From: Aestuariirhabdus haliotis
Lineage (GTDB): Bacteria; Pseudomonadota; Gammaproteobacteria; Pseudomonadales; Aestuariirhabdaceae
Direction: 5' to 3'
Length of the DNA stretch: 64,000 bases
NCBI RefSeq assembly: GCF_023509475.1
Contig: NZ_JAKSDZ010000007.1
Location: forward strand, 55,969-119,968
Shown piece after piece: positions 9,701 through 18,706 of the stretch. Below the pieces are notes generated by a model that saw nothing but the letters and a program-made list of their open reading frames with translations, was not told the origin of the DNA and made no database searches. Both the position numbers and the translations under genes were made by a program. Position 1 is the first letter of the stretch, and every line of letters begins with the position of its first letter.

Positions 9701-12700
9701 ATGCCATTAAAAGACTTTCCTTGGGAATATAGCTATAAAACGTCTCAAGTTCGGGAGCCTGGCGCTCCAGCGGTCGACATACTGAGAGAGTTTTACATCC
9801 CGTTACTTCAACGAGTTGTGCGCTATGATCGCGTTGCAGGTTTTTTCCGCTCTTCATCTTTAGCACTGGCTAGCAGAGGCATGACATCCTTAGTTAATCG
9901 AGAAGGAAAAATGCGATTGATTGCCGGTGTGGATATGACCCCACAAGATGTACAGGCTGTAATCGACGGTCAAATGGCAACATTGGAAAACCATCTTAAT
10001 GATGAGCTTGCTGGGAAAAGTGAATGGCCAGAAGAAGCTGAGCGTGGTGTTGAGCTATTGTCATGGATGGTAAATCACGGGCATCTTGAAATCAAAGTTG
10101 CGTTACGCAAGCATGCAGACACTGGTGAAAGTTTAAGCTTGGATTCAAGTGAAGATGGATATGTGCATGAGAAATGGGCACTAGGATACGACGACGCTGG
10201 CGACATTTTGTATGCCAGTGGCTCCTGGAATGAGTCTGAAACCGCGCTGAAGCGCAATGCTGAAAATGTTGATATCGATTGTTCCTGGGAAGGTAAAAAG
10301 GAAAAGGCAAAAATTGCAGATGCTGCGAAATCTTTTGATGCCATGTGGAAAAATGAGCACCCGGCTTTTGTCGTTAAAGATTTACCTTCCGCTGTTAGAG
10401 AGAATCTGCTGCGGTTTTCTGAAAGCATCACCATTCCCGTTGAGATTAACAATCTTCCTGCTCAGGACTCATTACCTCAGCTTTCTGCCGAGGAAGCTCT
10501 ACGTTTTGCAGCAATAAAGTATGCGCCACTTATGCCCAACGGTGAATATGTGGGTATGTACACTGCGCCAGTTGAAGCATGGCCTCATCAGGAAGTGGTT
10601 GCTCGGCGCATTATTGAGAATTATCCGGCATCGCATTTAATGTGTGACGAGGTAGGGCTTGGAAAAACCATTGAGGCGGGTTTGGCATTTCGGTCACTCT
10701 ATTTAAGCAAACGGGCAAAACGTATATTGATTGCGGCACCTGCAAGTTTGACGCGCCAGTGGCAGCGAGAAATGGCGAGCAAGTTCTTTCTTGGATTTGA
10801 TCGCGTAACAGCTTCACCAAGCGCTTGCAGAGAATCCATCTTCCCTCTGGAAGAGCGAGACAACATACCCAGTTTGTATGACCCAAACCTTTGTATCGTC
10901 TCTACAGGCTTAATGGCACGAAAAGAACGCCGTAAGCTTATTGATCAGGCCGATGGCTTTGATATTACTTTGGTTGATGAAGCCCACTATGCTCGTCGCC
11001 AAAACTCTCAGAAAGGCACACGTGGCTTCCCACGTTACAATCAGCTATACCAGACAATTTCTGATCACTTACGAGGTAATTGTCGTTCATTACTGCTAGC
11101 CACGGCAACCCCAATGCAGCTTGATCCGGTTGAAGTCAGTGACTTGATTCGGCTATCTAACAGAGTTGGTGCGTTTCAATTTGACCCATCTCTGATGCTC
11201 GCCTACTACCGTTTGGTTACGGCTGTCGCAAGCGGAGAGTCTATTAAACAAGACGAATGGGAGCTTATTCGTAAAGCGGTCACCAGTATTGAGCAGCTCG
11301 ACCCTAAGCTTTGGTCCTACTTAAATGAAGTGGTGATTGACCCTGTTTCTAAGATTTCACTTCAACAATGGCTGACTCGTGGCACTGTGCCCATGACTTA
11401 TGAGCTGCCCGCGTTAGCGAGACTTTTGTTTGCAGCCGCGCCATTATCGCGTGTGATGCAGCGACACACTCGTGACCTCCTAAAGATATACCGTAAAAAA
11501 GGTAAGCTGAATGCAAACCTAGCTGACCGTACTGTTATCCCAACACCTAAAATTCTTTTCACGGCTCAAGAAGCTAAGGTCGATGGCTTACTCGGCGAGT
11601 ATTGTGATGGATTGAGGGAACAGCTACTTTCCAATGGTTTGAATGAACCTGGGCAAGTTGCTCTAGGCTTCTACCTGAGCTTTTTGCGCTTACGGTTCGC
11701 CTCGAGCTTATCGGCACTGAAACTTACATTAACGAGACGTAAAGCCAAAGTCGAAACGACGTTAATCCATCACCTTAAGGCAGACAATGACCCTAAAGAT
11801 AATGACGAGCTCGAAGAGTTACTGATTGATGGCGGAGATGACGACAAAGACGCTGTTGAGGTCATGCTTAATAATAGAACGGCTGATGATTTAAGGTGGG
11901 AACGAGAGCAACTTGACGTACTACTGGCAGAGCTTGAAAATATTTATGAAGACTCAAATAAATTCCGCGCACTACTTACCGCCTTTAAACCCAGGGTTCA
12001 AGGCAAGCGCATAAAGCAGACGGTCATATTCACTCGATTTCTGGATACTCTTCACGATATTAGAGAACGCCTACAGGCCAAATTCCCCGGGTTATTAGTT
12101 GGAACGTACTCTGGTGAAGGTGGCAGCTATTATGATCCAGATAAAAATAAAATGGTTGGTGTTGAGCGTGACGTTATTAAGCACCGTTTTGTTCAGGGTC
12201 ACATAGATATTCTGTTATGTACTGATGCTGCTGCTGAAGGTTTGAACTTACAGACCGCCGATTTACTTGTTAATTATGACCTTCCATGGAATCCGATGAA
12301 GGTTGAACAAAGAATCGGTCGTATCGATCGTATCGGTCAAACACACAATCAAATATATGTACTTAATTTATGCTTTGCCGACTCCGCAGAGCAATTCGTA
12401 TATGAAAGATTATTACAGCGTTTAGCCAAAGCGAATTTGGTTGTCGGCACACAGCAGTTTTCAATGCTTCCAGTTACAACCGAAGAGTTTCAAAAACTGG
12501 CCGATGGCTCAATGTCTGAAAAGCAAGTCGAACAATCTGCCATGGAGCGTGCCGCTCGCCAAAAAAGCAATAACCGCTTGATGGAAGTACCCGTTGAAGA
12601 AATGTTTAATGTGTATGTTCGCTTGAGCCAATCTTACAAAAAACAAGCTTTACCAGCGACCTTGGATGACATCTGGCAAGTCTTACTTGAGTCAGAATTC

Positions 12701-13522
12701 TTGAAAAGTCTAGGCTGCGAAATTAGTGAATGTAAAAAATATATTAAGCTTAACAATGTCGAAAATATTGCCAACGGGTCCACGCTGACGACAGACCGCT
12801 CCTTATTTGATAAAGGCCTGCCAAATGGTGACGCTATTTATTTTGCGACCTATGGCGAGCCTGTATTTGAACGGCTAATGAGCTTCATATTTGACCAACT
12901 AGAGACTCAACCATTTCATATCATTGAGTCTGATAATCATGGCGTATCTGCAGCAGCGATCGCTTATACGGATGCAAATAACAGAATCCAATTAGTGACG
13001 TCTGTACAACAGGCGATAAAAGCATCTCACGTCGAGGCTCCTGACGATGAGAGCATGTTACAACGTTCACTAAAGCAGATAGATAACTACGCAGCTACAC
13101 TTTCTCGAACGCTTTCAAAACTTGAAACAGTAGAAAAGAACAATCTTCGTCAAGCAAAGGCCCAAGTAGTACTTAACAACCAGATTGTTCGATCTTTGAT
13201 GTCATCCAAGCTCAAAATGAGCAAGCTAGACGATAACGCAACCGCCTTACTCAAAGCCTTAGAAGAACAGTTTCACAAACGTGATTCTGCGGTAAGGATG
13301 AATAGCATTCCAAGAGAGCTTGAATCTGTACTCTCTGCTGGGCTGATTGCTTCTAACTTCCCCAAACAGGGCGAGGGGCATATCGATACTCCAGTGCTTG
13401 TGGTAAATACTGCACTAGAATCTCTTGCACGAAGAGTTGATGGCAGCAGAACGTCAGCCAGAAGACAAACTGCAACATCAGTTATCGAGAGTATTAAAAA
13501 AACACCTGATGAGATTAATTAA
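9701..13522 (+). CDS. PLD-like domain fused to SNF2/RapA-type helicase
   Basis: A 1273-residue protein. Residues ~1-200 look like a phospholipase D-type domain, with VHEKWALG near 155 followed by GSWNES near 173. The H-x-K is present but the following Asp lies one residue further away than in the canonical HKD motif. The SF2/SNF2 core follows: CDEVGLGKT (about 313-321), VDEAHYARR (about 425), ATATP, AAAEGLNLQ and QRIGRIDRIGQ (about 870). The C-terminal ~350 residues are helical, without a recognised domain. Similar PLD-helicase proteins occur in DISARM-like and DUF1156 islands and probably translocate on DNA to couple sensing to cleavage. Its stop overlaps the stop of the converging phage lysozyme gene. 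Confidence 0.88.
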   Translation: MPLKDFPWEYSYKTSQVREPGAPAVDILREFYIPLLQRVVRYDRVAGFFRSSSLALASRGMTSLVNREGKMRLIAGVDMTPQDVQAVIDGQMATLENHLNDELAGKSEWPEEAERGVELLSWMVNHGHLEIKVALRKHADTGESLSLDSSEDGYVHEKWALGYDDAGDILYASGSWNESETALKRNAENVDIDCSWEGKKEKAKIADAAKSFDAMWKNEHPAFVVKDLPSAVRENLLRFSESITIPVEINNLPAQDSLPQLSAEEALRFAAIKYAPLMPNGEYVGMYTAPVEAWPHQEVVARRIIENYPASHLMCDEVGLGKTIEAGLAFRSLYLSKRAKRILIAAPASLTRQWQREMASKFFLGFDRVTASPSACRESIFPLEERDNIPSLYDPNLCIVSTGLMARKERRKLIDQADGFDITLVDEAHYARRQNSQKGTRGFPRYNQLYQTISDHLRGNCRSLLLATATPMQLDPVEVSDLIRLSNRVGAFQFDPSLMLAYYRLVTAVASGESIKQDEWELIRKAVTSIEQLDPKLWSYLNEVVIDPVSKISLQQWLTRGTVPMTYELPALARLLFAAAPLSRVMQRHTRDLLKIYRKKGKLNANLADRTVIPTPKILFTAQEAKVDGLLGEYCDGLREQLLSNGLNEPGQVALGFYLSFLRLRFASSLSALKLTLTRRKAKVETTLIHHLKADNDPKDNDELEELLIDGGDDDKDAVEVMLNNRTADDLRWEREQLDVLLAELENIYEDSNKFRALLTAFKPRVQGKRIKQTVIFTRFLDTLHDIRERLQAKFPGLLVGTYSGEGGSYYDPDKNKMVGVERDVIKHRFVQGHIDILLCTDAAAEGLNLQTADLLVNYDLPWNPMKVEQRIGRIDRIGQTHNQIYVLNLCFADSAEQFVYERLLQRLAKANLVVGTQQFSMLPVTTEEFQKLADGSMSEKQVEQSAMERAARQKSNNRLMEVPVEEMFNVYVRLSQSYKKQALPATLDDIWQVLLESEFLKSLGCEISECKKYIKLNNVENIANGSTLTTDRSLFDKGLPNGDAIYFATYGEPVFERLMSFIFDQLETQPFHIIESDNHGVSAAAIAYTDANNRIQLVTSVQQAIKASHVEAPDDESMLQRSLKQIDNYAATLSRTLSKLETVEKNNLRQAKAQVVLNNQIVRSLMSSKLKMSKLDDNATALLKALEEQFHKRDSAVRMNSIPRELESVLSAGLIASNFPKQGEGHIDTPVLVVNTALESLARRVDGSRTSARRQTATSVIESIKKTPDEIN

Positions 13523-13971
13523 GCTTTAAGACCAGATGCAGGAGTGGCATATACAACCCCTTCTGCATTACGACGTTTAATCAAACCATTCAACTTCCGG
13601 CCACCAGCCCATACCCATCGCATTAGCTGCTCTGGCACTTCAGCATGAGCTTGGTGATTGACCTTTCTTCGAAGAGTCGAACGCTGTAAGGCCCCTGATC
13701 CAAGGTTGAAGGTAAATGAAACCAATGCATCAAACTGGCCATCTGTTAGTGGGACGTTCACCAAACGCAGGACCGCTCGTTCTGCTGATTCAACGTCTTT
13801 ACGCAATAGCTCTTCAGCTTCAGTCTCACTGATCTCATGAAAAGATTCGCCCGAACGGACCAAATGCCCATAGCCGATGGTTGGGTATCCGGCTGGGCAG
13901 ATATAAACCGTCGAGCTAAAGCCTTCGAATCGTTTGATCAAGTCGATGCCATCTTGGGTAATATGGCGCAT
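13519..13971 (-). CDS. Phage endolysin, glycoside hydrolase family 24 (T4-lysozyme type)
   Basis: A 150-residue muramidase ending the late operon. It shows RFEGF (catalytic Glu16) and PTIGYGH (Thr31), with the spacing of T4 lysozyme. The position of the catalytic Asp (E+9) holds Cys25 in the string ICPAG. A Cys here is a recurring variant in phage GH24 endolysins rather than damage. There is no signal peptide, so it depends on the holin encoded just upstream (1-bp gap). Its TAA and the helicase TAA share the palindrome TTAATTAA at the junction. It degrades peptidoglycan at the end of infection. Confidence 0.92.
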   Translation of the reverse strand: MRHITQDGIDLIKRFEGFSSTVYICPAGYPTIGYGHLVRSGESFHEISETEAEELLRKDVESAERAVLRLVNVPLTDGQFDALVSFTFNLGSGALQRSTLRRKVNHQAHAEVPEQLMRWVWAGGRKLNGLIKRRNAEGVVYATPASGLKA

Positions 13972-13972
13972 A

Positions 13973-14431
13973 TCAATGCCCCCTGGCTTTTGCCAAGGCT
14001 CGTTGACCGAACCAGAAGCTCATCACCGCTGCAAACAATGCTTGTGTTTCCGGGTCCCAGATTTGTGGCAAAGCGATGATGAAATCTAGGCCTTGATCGT
14101 AAACCAACACATACAACGCGCAGACTTTGATGGCGGTGAACAATAGGAAAAATGCGTAAGTGATCACCGGGCGCACAGATGCTCGAAGTCCATCCACCCA
14201 CTTTACTCCAGAAGGCTGGCTGTCGTGCTTTAGTAATGCGAGGCTTTCATTGATATCCGCATTGACGGTAATTTCCTTGAGTCTTTGATTATGGCCAAGA
14301 CGCATCTGTTCCATTTGTCGATCAAGAATCTGTAGCTCGTGTTTTCTGTCTTGTTTGTCATGCCAGATTTTCAGCAAGTCTGGAAAGGCACTCGAAATAA
14401 AGCCAAGTAGGCTACCTAACAATGTGAGCAT
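13973..14431 (-). CDS. Holin (3-TM, GTA-holin type)
   Basis: A 152-residue protein with an N-terminal hydrophobic segment (about residues 1-20), a charged coiled middle (KIWHDKQDRKHEL onwards), and two C-terminal hydrophobic segments (VITYAFFLLFTAIKVCALYV and a last one around FAAVMSFWFGQRA). This matches the three-TM holin family found in many prophages and gene-transfer agents. It is expected to form the inner-membrane lesion that releases the endolysin encoded immediately downstream. I see no Rz/Rz1 spanin pair near it. Confidence 0.8.
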   Translation of the reverse strand: MLTLLGSLLGFISSAFPDLLKIWHDKQDRKHELQILDRQMEQMRLGHNQRLKEITVNADINESLALLKHDSQPSGVKWVDGLRASVRPVITYAFFLLFTAIKVCALYVLVYDQGLDFIIALPQIWDPETQALFAAVMSFWFGQRALAKARGH

Positions 14432-14432
14432 A

Positions 14433-14723
14433 TTATTGTCCTCCGAACAGTTTTAGTTTTATGGCTGCGCCTAGCAGCAAGGTGGCGAGAATGCCTGTAG
14501 TGGCAACTTTGATAACGGTTTGCCATGCGGTACGCCGGGCATCCCGCCAAGCATCCAACAAGTCTCGAAGCTCTCGTATATCCCTAGCGGCGTGGCCGTT
14601 TTCTAAACCTAGATGCGCTAGTACACGTTCAGCACCGCGCTCTGCGGCGCTATTCAACAAGCTTTCAAATTCGTCTTTCGGCACAACCACCATGCCGTTT
14701 TCTTTTTCTTTGGCTGGTGCCAT
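14433..14723 (-). CDS. Small C-terminally membrane-anchored phage protein (DUF6127-like)
   Basis: A 96-residue protein. A soluble, charged N-terminal part (VVVPKDEFESLL, then RELRDLLDAWRDARRTAWQ) is followed by one C-terminal membrane helix (about residues 72-93). The pattern matches DUF6127 proteins next to phage holins. It lies between the tail D gene and the holin gene with a 1-bp gap to the latter, so it is part of the lysis cassette. Its role is unknown; modulation of holin timing is a guess. Confidence 0.65.
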   Translation of the reverse strand: MAPAKEKENGMVVVPKDEFESLLNSAAERGAERVLAHLGLENGHAARDIRELRDLLDAWRDARRTAWQTVIKVATTGILATLLLGAAIKLKLFGGQ

Positions 14724-14743
14724 TTACAACCTCCTAAAATGAC

Positions 14744-14766
14744 GAAACCGCCTCATGGGCGGTTTC
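14744..14766 (-). terminator. Perfect 9-bp hairpin between tail and lysis genes
   Basis: GAAACCGCC - TCATG - GGCGGTTTC forms a perfect 9-bp stem in the 61-bp gap between gene D and the lysis cassette. The transcript side lacks a long U-run, so it may act as a partial terminator or an mRNA processing/stability element that sets lysis-gene expression relative to the tail genes. Confidence 0.5.
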
Positions 14767-14784
14767 AAATACAACAATGTCTTA

Positions 14785-15756
14785 TCAGTTATTGGGGACT
14801 TCAGCATCACACCGGGTTTGAAATCCACTGGAATCTAGTTGGTGCTCAACACGGTTAATGACCCAATCACCATCTACCGGATCGCGGATACCTGCAATAC
14901 GAAACTTTCCTTCGGCTTGTAGCTCCGGCCTGCCGAGTAATGTTAGCGAAAGCATGGCTGTGCCTCTGAGTAAGCTTTGCAGTTTAGCTGTAGCCGCTCT
15001 TGTCGCTTCTTGGGCGTCGTTGTAGGTATGGCGAATGGCAAAGACCGGCTCGCCATCACCGACTAATACACTCTGTTTTTCCGCTGTGTCATTGTCATGC
15101 CAGTAGGCTTTCACGGATTGGTATTTACCACGCTCTGCTTGCGTCATACGGTGCCGGGAAATTTGGTGCTTTGGTATCTCAACTAATGGCAACTGCTGCC
15201 CGGTGGCTGACTTGGCTTCGCCTTTGGAAACAAATACCAGAAAGCCTGCAACGGGTTTGCTTACGGCGCCATGTTGCCGAGCTAAGCGTGTCAATAAGTG
15301 CAAGTCAGATTCATTGGTTTGATCGATGTGTTCAATGGCGATCAAAGCCAATTGCTCAGATATCTTTGCAGATAAACCATGCTCGCCTGCTATCGTCTGC
15401 ACCAAATCGCCCAGCGTAATACCACCCCAACTGCGGGTTTTAGGCGCCTTGATTGAAGCGCGCATATCCGCTGCTTTGCCGCGAACAGTGATGGTGTTTG
15501 GCGGCCCTGAATGCTCGATGTCATCAACAATGTATAAACCCATGCGGGTCAATTGGTTTTGATCGGTACCTAGAGAAATATCCAACTCCGCGCCATGGCT
15601 CGGCCATTGTATTTTTGCATCACGATCATCCAGTTGCAGCTCAACTGTATCGGATTGATTACCTGCCTCATCGGTAATGCGAAGCGATAACAGACGATCT
15701 CGGATTGTGTCAGTGATGTCTTGCTGATCCGCCAGAATCCTAAAGATTGTTCTCAT
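14785..15756 (-). CDS. D: Phage late control / tail hub protein D (P2 gpD family)
   Basis: A 323-residue protein of the P2 gpD / VgrG N-terminal (gp27-like) family. It has the beta-rich beginning (FRILADQQDIT, LRITDEAGNQSDTVELQLDD) and a middle domain with a DLHLLTRLARQHG element. In P2, D forms the central hub of the baseplate. It sits directly after the tail X gene (3-bp gap), the normal P2 order T-U-X-D. Length fits the family. Confidence 0.9.
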   Translation of the reverse strand: MRTIFRILADQQDITDTIRDRLLSLRITDEAGNQSDTVELQLDDRDAKIQWPSHGAELDISLGTDQNQLTRMGLYIVDDIEHSGPPNTITVRGKAADMRASIKAPKTRSWGGITLGDLVQTIAGEHGLSAKISEQLALIAIEHIDQTNESDLHLLTRLARQHGAVSKPVAGFLVFVSKGEAKSATGQQLPLVEIPKHQISRHRMTQAERGKYQSVKAYWHDNDTAEKQSVLVGDGEPVFAIRHTYNDAQEATRAATAKLQSLLRGTAMLSLTLLGRPELQAEGKFRIAGIRDPVDGDWVINRVEHQLDSSGFQTRCDAEVPNN

Positions 15757-15759
15757 GTA

Positions 15760-15969
15760 TTAGCTCCATAGACGAATAGTCTCTTGGCTTCGGTTTTGCT
15801 CCGATAGGTTCGGCAGCTCTATTAATAAGCCAGAGGGATAGACTGGACCCATATCAGCAAGACCGGGATTCGAAGTTAAAACAGGCTCAAGATAACCATC
15901 CGCTTGGCCGTAGTACGACAAGCAAATTGCATCCAACATATCGCCATCGCGCGTTCGATAAGTCGCCAT
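15760..15969 (-). CDS. X: Tail protein X (P2 gpX, LysM-like)
   Basis: A 69-residue protein with a LysM-like fold beginning YRTRDGDMLDAICLSYYG, diagnostic of P2 gpX. It is part of the contractile tail baseplate region. Its start overlaps the stop of gene U by one base (15969), indicating translational coupling. Confidence 0.9.
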   Translation of the reverse strand: MATYRTRDGDMLDAICLSYYGQADGYLEPVLTSNPGLADMGPVYPSGLLIELPNLSEQNRSQETIRLWS

Positions 15970-16361
15970 TAGTTATCTGCTCCATAATTCACAAGTTTAA
16001 GCTGGAAGCTTTGTTTAAGCGGTTGACCGTTTCCTTGAAAGAATGACTGCCCTTCATCAATTTGAGTAATAACCCATTGCCCCCAGACAAAACCTAATCC
16101 ATCCACCAGTAACAACGGCTGCCCCTTGCTAGCTTCGGCACGCATGGTATCCAGTTGTTCCAACCCGCCTTTAAAGTGTGGATAGATCACACCACTAAGC
16201 TCGATCGATTCTTCACCGGCTCCCAAAAATTGCATCGCTGGTCGGCGTTGTAGTCGCTCTTGAGCTTGCCAACGATAGGCTTGGCCGTGTTTTAGTTCTT
16301 GATAAGCCGCACTGTCGATGGAGAATCGGTAACTGCCTAACGCCATCATGGTTTCGCTCAT
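15969..16361 (-). CDS. U: Tail protein U (P2 gpU family)
   Basis: A 130-residue protein. It begins with a MALGSYRFSIDSAAY-type N-terminus and carries FLGAGEESIELSG, followed by YPHFKG and a VWGQWVITQIDEGQSFF block, all typical of P2 gpU. The product takes part in tail assembly. It sits between the tape measure gene (9-bp gap) and X. Confidence 0.9.
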   Translation of the reverse strand: MSETMMALGSYRFSIDSAAYQELKHGQAYRWQAQERLQRRPAMQFLGAGEESIELSGVIYPHFKGGLEQLDTMRAEASKGQPLLLVDGLGFVWGQWVITQIDEGQSFFQGNGQPLKQSFQLKLVNYGADN

Positions 16362-16370
16362 AGCACCACC

Positions 16371-18680
16371 TTAACTTTCATCAAAAAGCGCTCCTCTTTG
16401 CTGACTTGCCGCTCGCGCCTCTCGTTGTTCCAGTGCTTTTTGAACTTCACCGGCAATAGCTCTCTCATCCATACCGGGTGCAGCATGAATGGTAATTGGC
16501 GCATCAATACTGACGGACTGTTGGTTATGAGTAGCAGCGCTGACTGCTTGAATTTGAGGTAGTGCGTTGACCGTTGAATCCGGCAATGCCATTGCAGGTT
16601 GCGCCGCTAGCGATGCCCCAATGGCGGCTGTCGCTAGCTTTCGTTTATTACCTGAAGATGGCGCATCCTCAGATTCATCACCCCCTAGCCAACCAGAAAC
16701 AGCGCTCCAGGCAGAACCTAATAACTCGAAAGGCTTTGCTAGTAAGTTCATCTTGCCTAGCAGCCAATCCACGGCACCACTGGTAATATTTTTTACACCG
16801 TCCCAAAGGCCTGAAAAGAACTCACCGATGGGCTCCCAGTATTTAATCAGCATCAAAGCTGCACCCGCTAATGCGGCAATACCCACAACAATGAGTCCGA
16901 TCGGGTTGGCAGTCATGGCTACATTCATTGCCCATTGCGCTGCGGTCACCACTCCCATTCGAACAGCAGATAGAGCCGATAGGACATTCATCCGCGCCAT
17001 GCCCATTTGCGCCATGGCGATGCCAGCACTCAAGGTTCGGTATGCAGTCACCAAGCTAAGTACACCACCTTTTAAAAAAGTGAACGCATAAGCGCCAGCG
17101 ATAGCAGTCACCTTCAGTGCAACTAAACCTACCGTTGCACCGACTATCACTTTAGTAAGCCATGGGTATTCTTGCGCAGCACCCGACACCCAGCTGGCCA
17201 TTCCGGCAAACAGCTGAGCGCCTGCAGCAATGGTTGGTAACAATAAACTGCCAATACTGATAGCAACGCTTTCAAGTGCGCTGCCCAATCGCTTCAGGCT
17301 ACCCGCTGTGGTGGCACTCATTTTTTTAGCCATGGTATCGGCGGTGCCTTTCGCTTGCTGTAGCTGCTGGATATAAGAATCCAATGCGCCGGAGCCAGCT
17401 TGTTTGAGCAATTCTGTTAAACCTGCGGAAGCTTCTGAGCCAAAGATTTGCTTAATGGCTTCGGCTCTTTCAGCAGACCCTAAGCCTTCGGTGGCTTGCG
17501 CTAGCTCCTGCAATAGTTCAGGGACCGAGCGTAAGTTGCCATCCAGATCTTTAACTTCAACACCTAGGCTGGCTAAGGCATCCGCAGCAACCTTGGGCGG
17601 TGCTGACAAACGTAAAAACGCCGCGCGTAATGCGGTACCTGCCATGCTGCCTTGAATGCCAACATTACCCAACAAGCCAGCCATCGCAGCCACTTGTTCG
17701 ATACTCGCCCCGGCACTACTGGCCACAGGAGCTGCATACTTCAGCGTATCACCAAGCATCTGCAGCGTGGTATTGGACGTTGTGAACGTGGCCGAAAGCA
17801 CATCACCCACACGACCCATCTCATCGGCTTTTAGAGAAAAGCCACTTAAGATATTGGATGCAATATCTGCGGTGCCCGCTAAATCACTACCAGCCGCTTG
17901 GGCCAAATTAAGCATGCCCGGCGTTGCAGAAATAATCTCATTGGTTTTAAAACCGGCCATGCCTAAAAAGGTCATGGCCGATGCCGCTTCGGAGGCTGAA
18001 AACTGAGTTGTTTCACCCAAACGTCGAGCCGTTTGTTCGAGCCCTAAAAGCGCATCATCACCAGAGCGGGTAATTGCACCTAAGCGCGCAATGGATTGTT
18101 CAAAATTCACCGCGATGCTCACCGGTGTAACAACCGTTGCCCCTAATGCCACTGCATCAAATAACTGACCTCGCAGGTCTGCGCGCTGGGCTTTATTGGC
18201 CTCCTGAGCGCGCATGGCCTGATTCAGTTTTCGATACTTTTGGCTGAGGCGTTCAACCGATGCGCCTAATCGAGCGTTATCCCCCATCAGGTTTCTGCTG
18301 GATACTCCCGCTTGCTGTAACTCACGCCGACTTTGTTGCAATCGGTCCCGCTGCTTACCTAAGGTTTCAGACAGGCGCTCTGTTTTACGCTTTGCTGCTT
18401 CAAAGGATTGCGTCAGTTGCTTGCTGGGTTGATCGGTACTGGCAACTTCACGTCGTAATCTAGATAACTCTCTACTGGCAGCTTCATAGGCAACTCGAGC
18501 CTTACCCACACTGGCTTCACCTAACTCAACCTTTTTAATCGACGCTTGCTGGTTCTTCAGTTTGTTGATGGATGAACCCAGTTGATTAAGCTGAGACTGA
18601 GATCCTCTTACGGACGTACGAAAGCTTTGGCCAATACTTGCGCCGATTTGGAGAGCTAATTTAAATGACGACTGAGCCAT
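16371..18680 (-). CDS. T: Tail tape measure protein (P2 gpT / TP901 family)
   Basis: A 769-residue protein. It has an N-terminal coiled coil (about residues 30-160), a conserved TP901-type core (GETTQFSASEAASAMTFL, then LAQAAGSDLAGTADIAS, about 225-280) and hydrophobic segments around residues 480-640. The length sets the tail length. I moved the start to the ATG at 18680, because GGAGG (18686-18690 on this strand) lies 5 nt upstream of it, rather than four codons earlier. It follows the E/E' frameshift region, as in P2. Confidence 0.92.
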   Translation of the reverse strand: MAQSSFKLALQIGASIGQSFRTSVRGSQSQLNQLGSSINKLKNQQASIKKVELGEASVGKARVAYEAASRELSRLRREVASTDQPSKQLTQSFEAAKRKTERLSETLGKQRDRLQQSRRELQQAGVSSRNLMGDNARLGASVERLSQKYRKLNQAMRAQEANKAQRADLRGQLFDAVALGATVVTPVSIAVNFEQSIARLGAITRSGDDALLGLEQTARRLGETTQFSASEAASAMTFLGMAGFKTNEIISATPGMLNLAQAAGSDLAGTADIASNILSGFSLKADEMGRVGDVLSATFTTSNTTLQMLGDTLKYAAPVASSAGASIEQVAAMAGLLGNVGIQGSMAGTALRAAFLRLSAPPKVAADALASLGVEVKDLDGNLRSVPELLQELAQATEGLGSAERAEAIKQIFGSEASAGLTELLKQAGSGALDSYIQQLQQAKGTADTMAKKMSATTAGSLKRLGSALESVAISIGSLLLPTIAAGAQLFAGMASWVSGAAQEYPWLTKVIVGATVGLVALKVTAIAGAYAFTFLKGGVLSLVTAYRTLSAGIAMAQMGMARMNVLSALSAVRMGVVTAAQWAMNVAMTANPIGLIVVGIAALAGAALMLIKYWEPIGEFFSGLWDGVKNITSGAVDWLLGKMNLLAKPFELLGSAWSAVSGWLGGDESEDAPSSGNKRKLATAAIGASLAAQPAMALPDSTVNALPQIQAVSAATHNQQSVSIDAPITIHAAPGMDERAIAGEVQKALEQREARAASQQRGALFDES

Positions 18681-18706
18681 TGGCGCCTCCATTAATTTTT
18701 AGTTGA

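Noticed and set aside
10075..10452. 125-codon - strand frame inside the PLD-helicase gene
   Set aside because: Shadow of a well-supported gene with clear motifs on the other strand.
16567..17091. 174-codon + strand frame inside the tape measure gene
   Set aside because: Antisense shadow; Ala/Pro/Ser-rich composition mirrors the tape measure codons.
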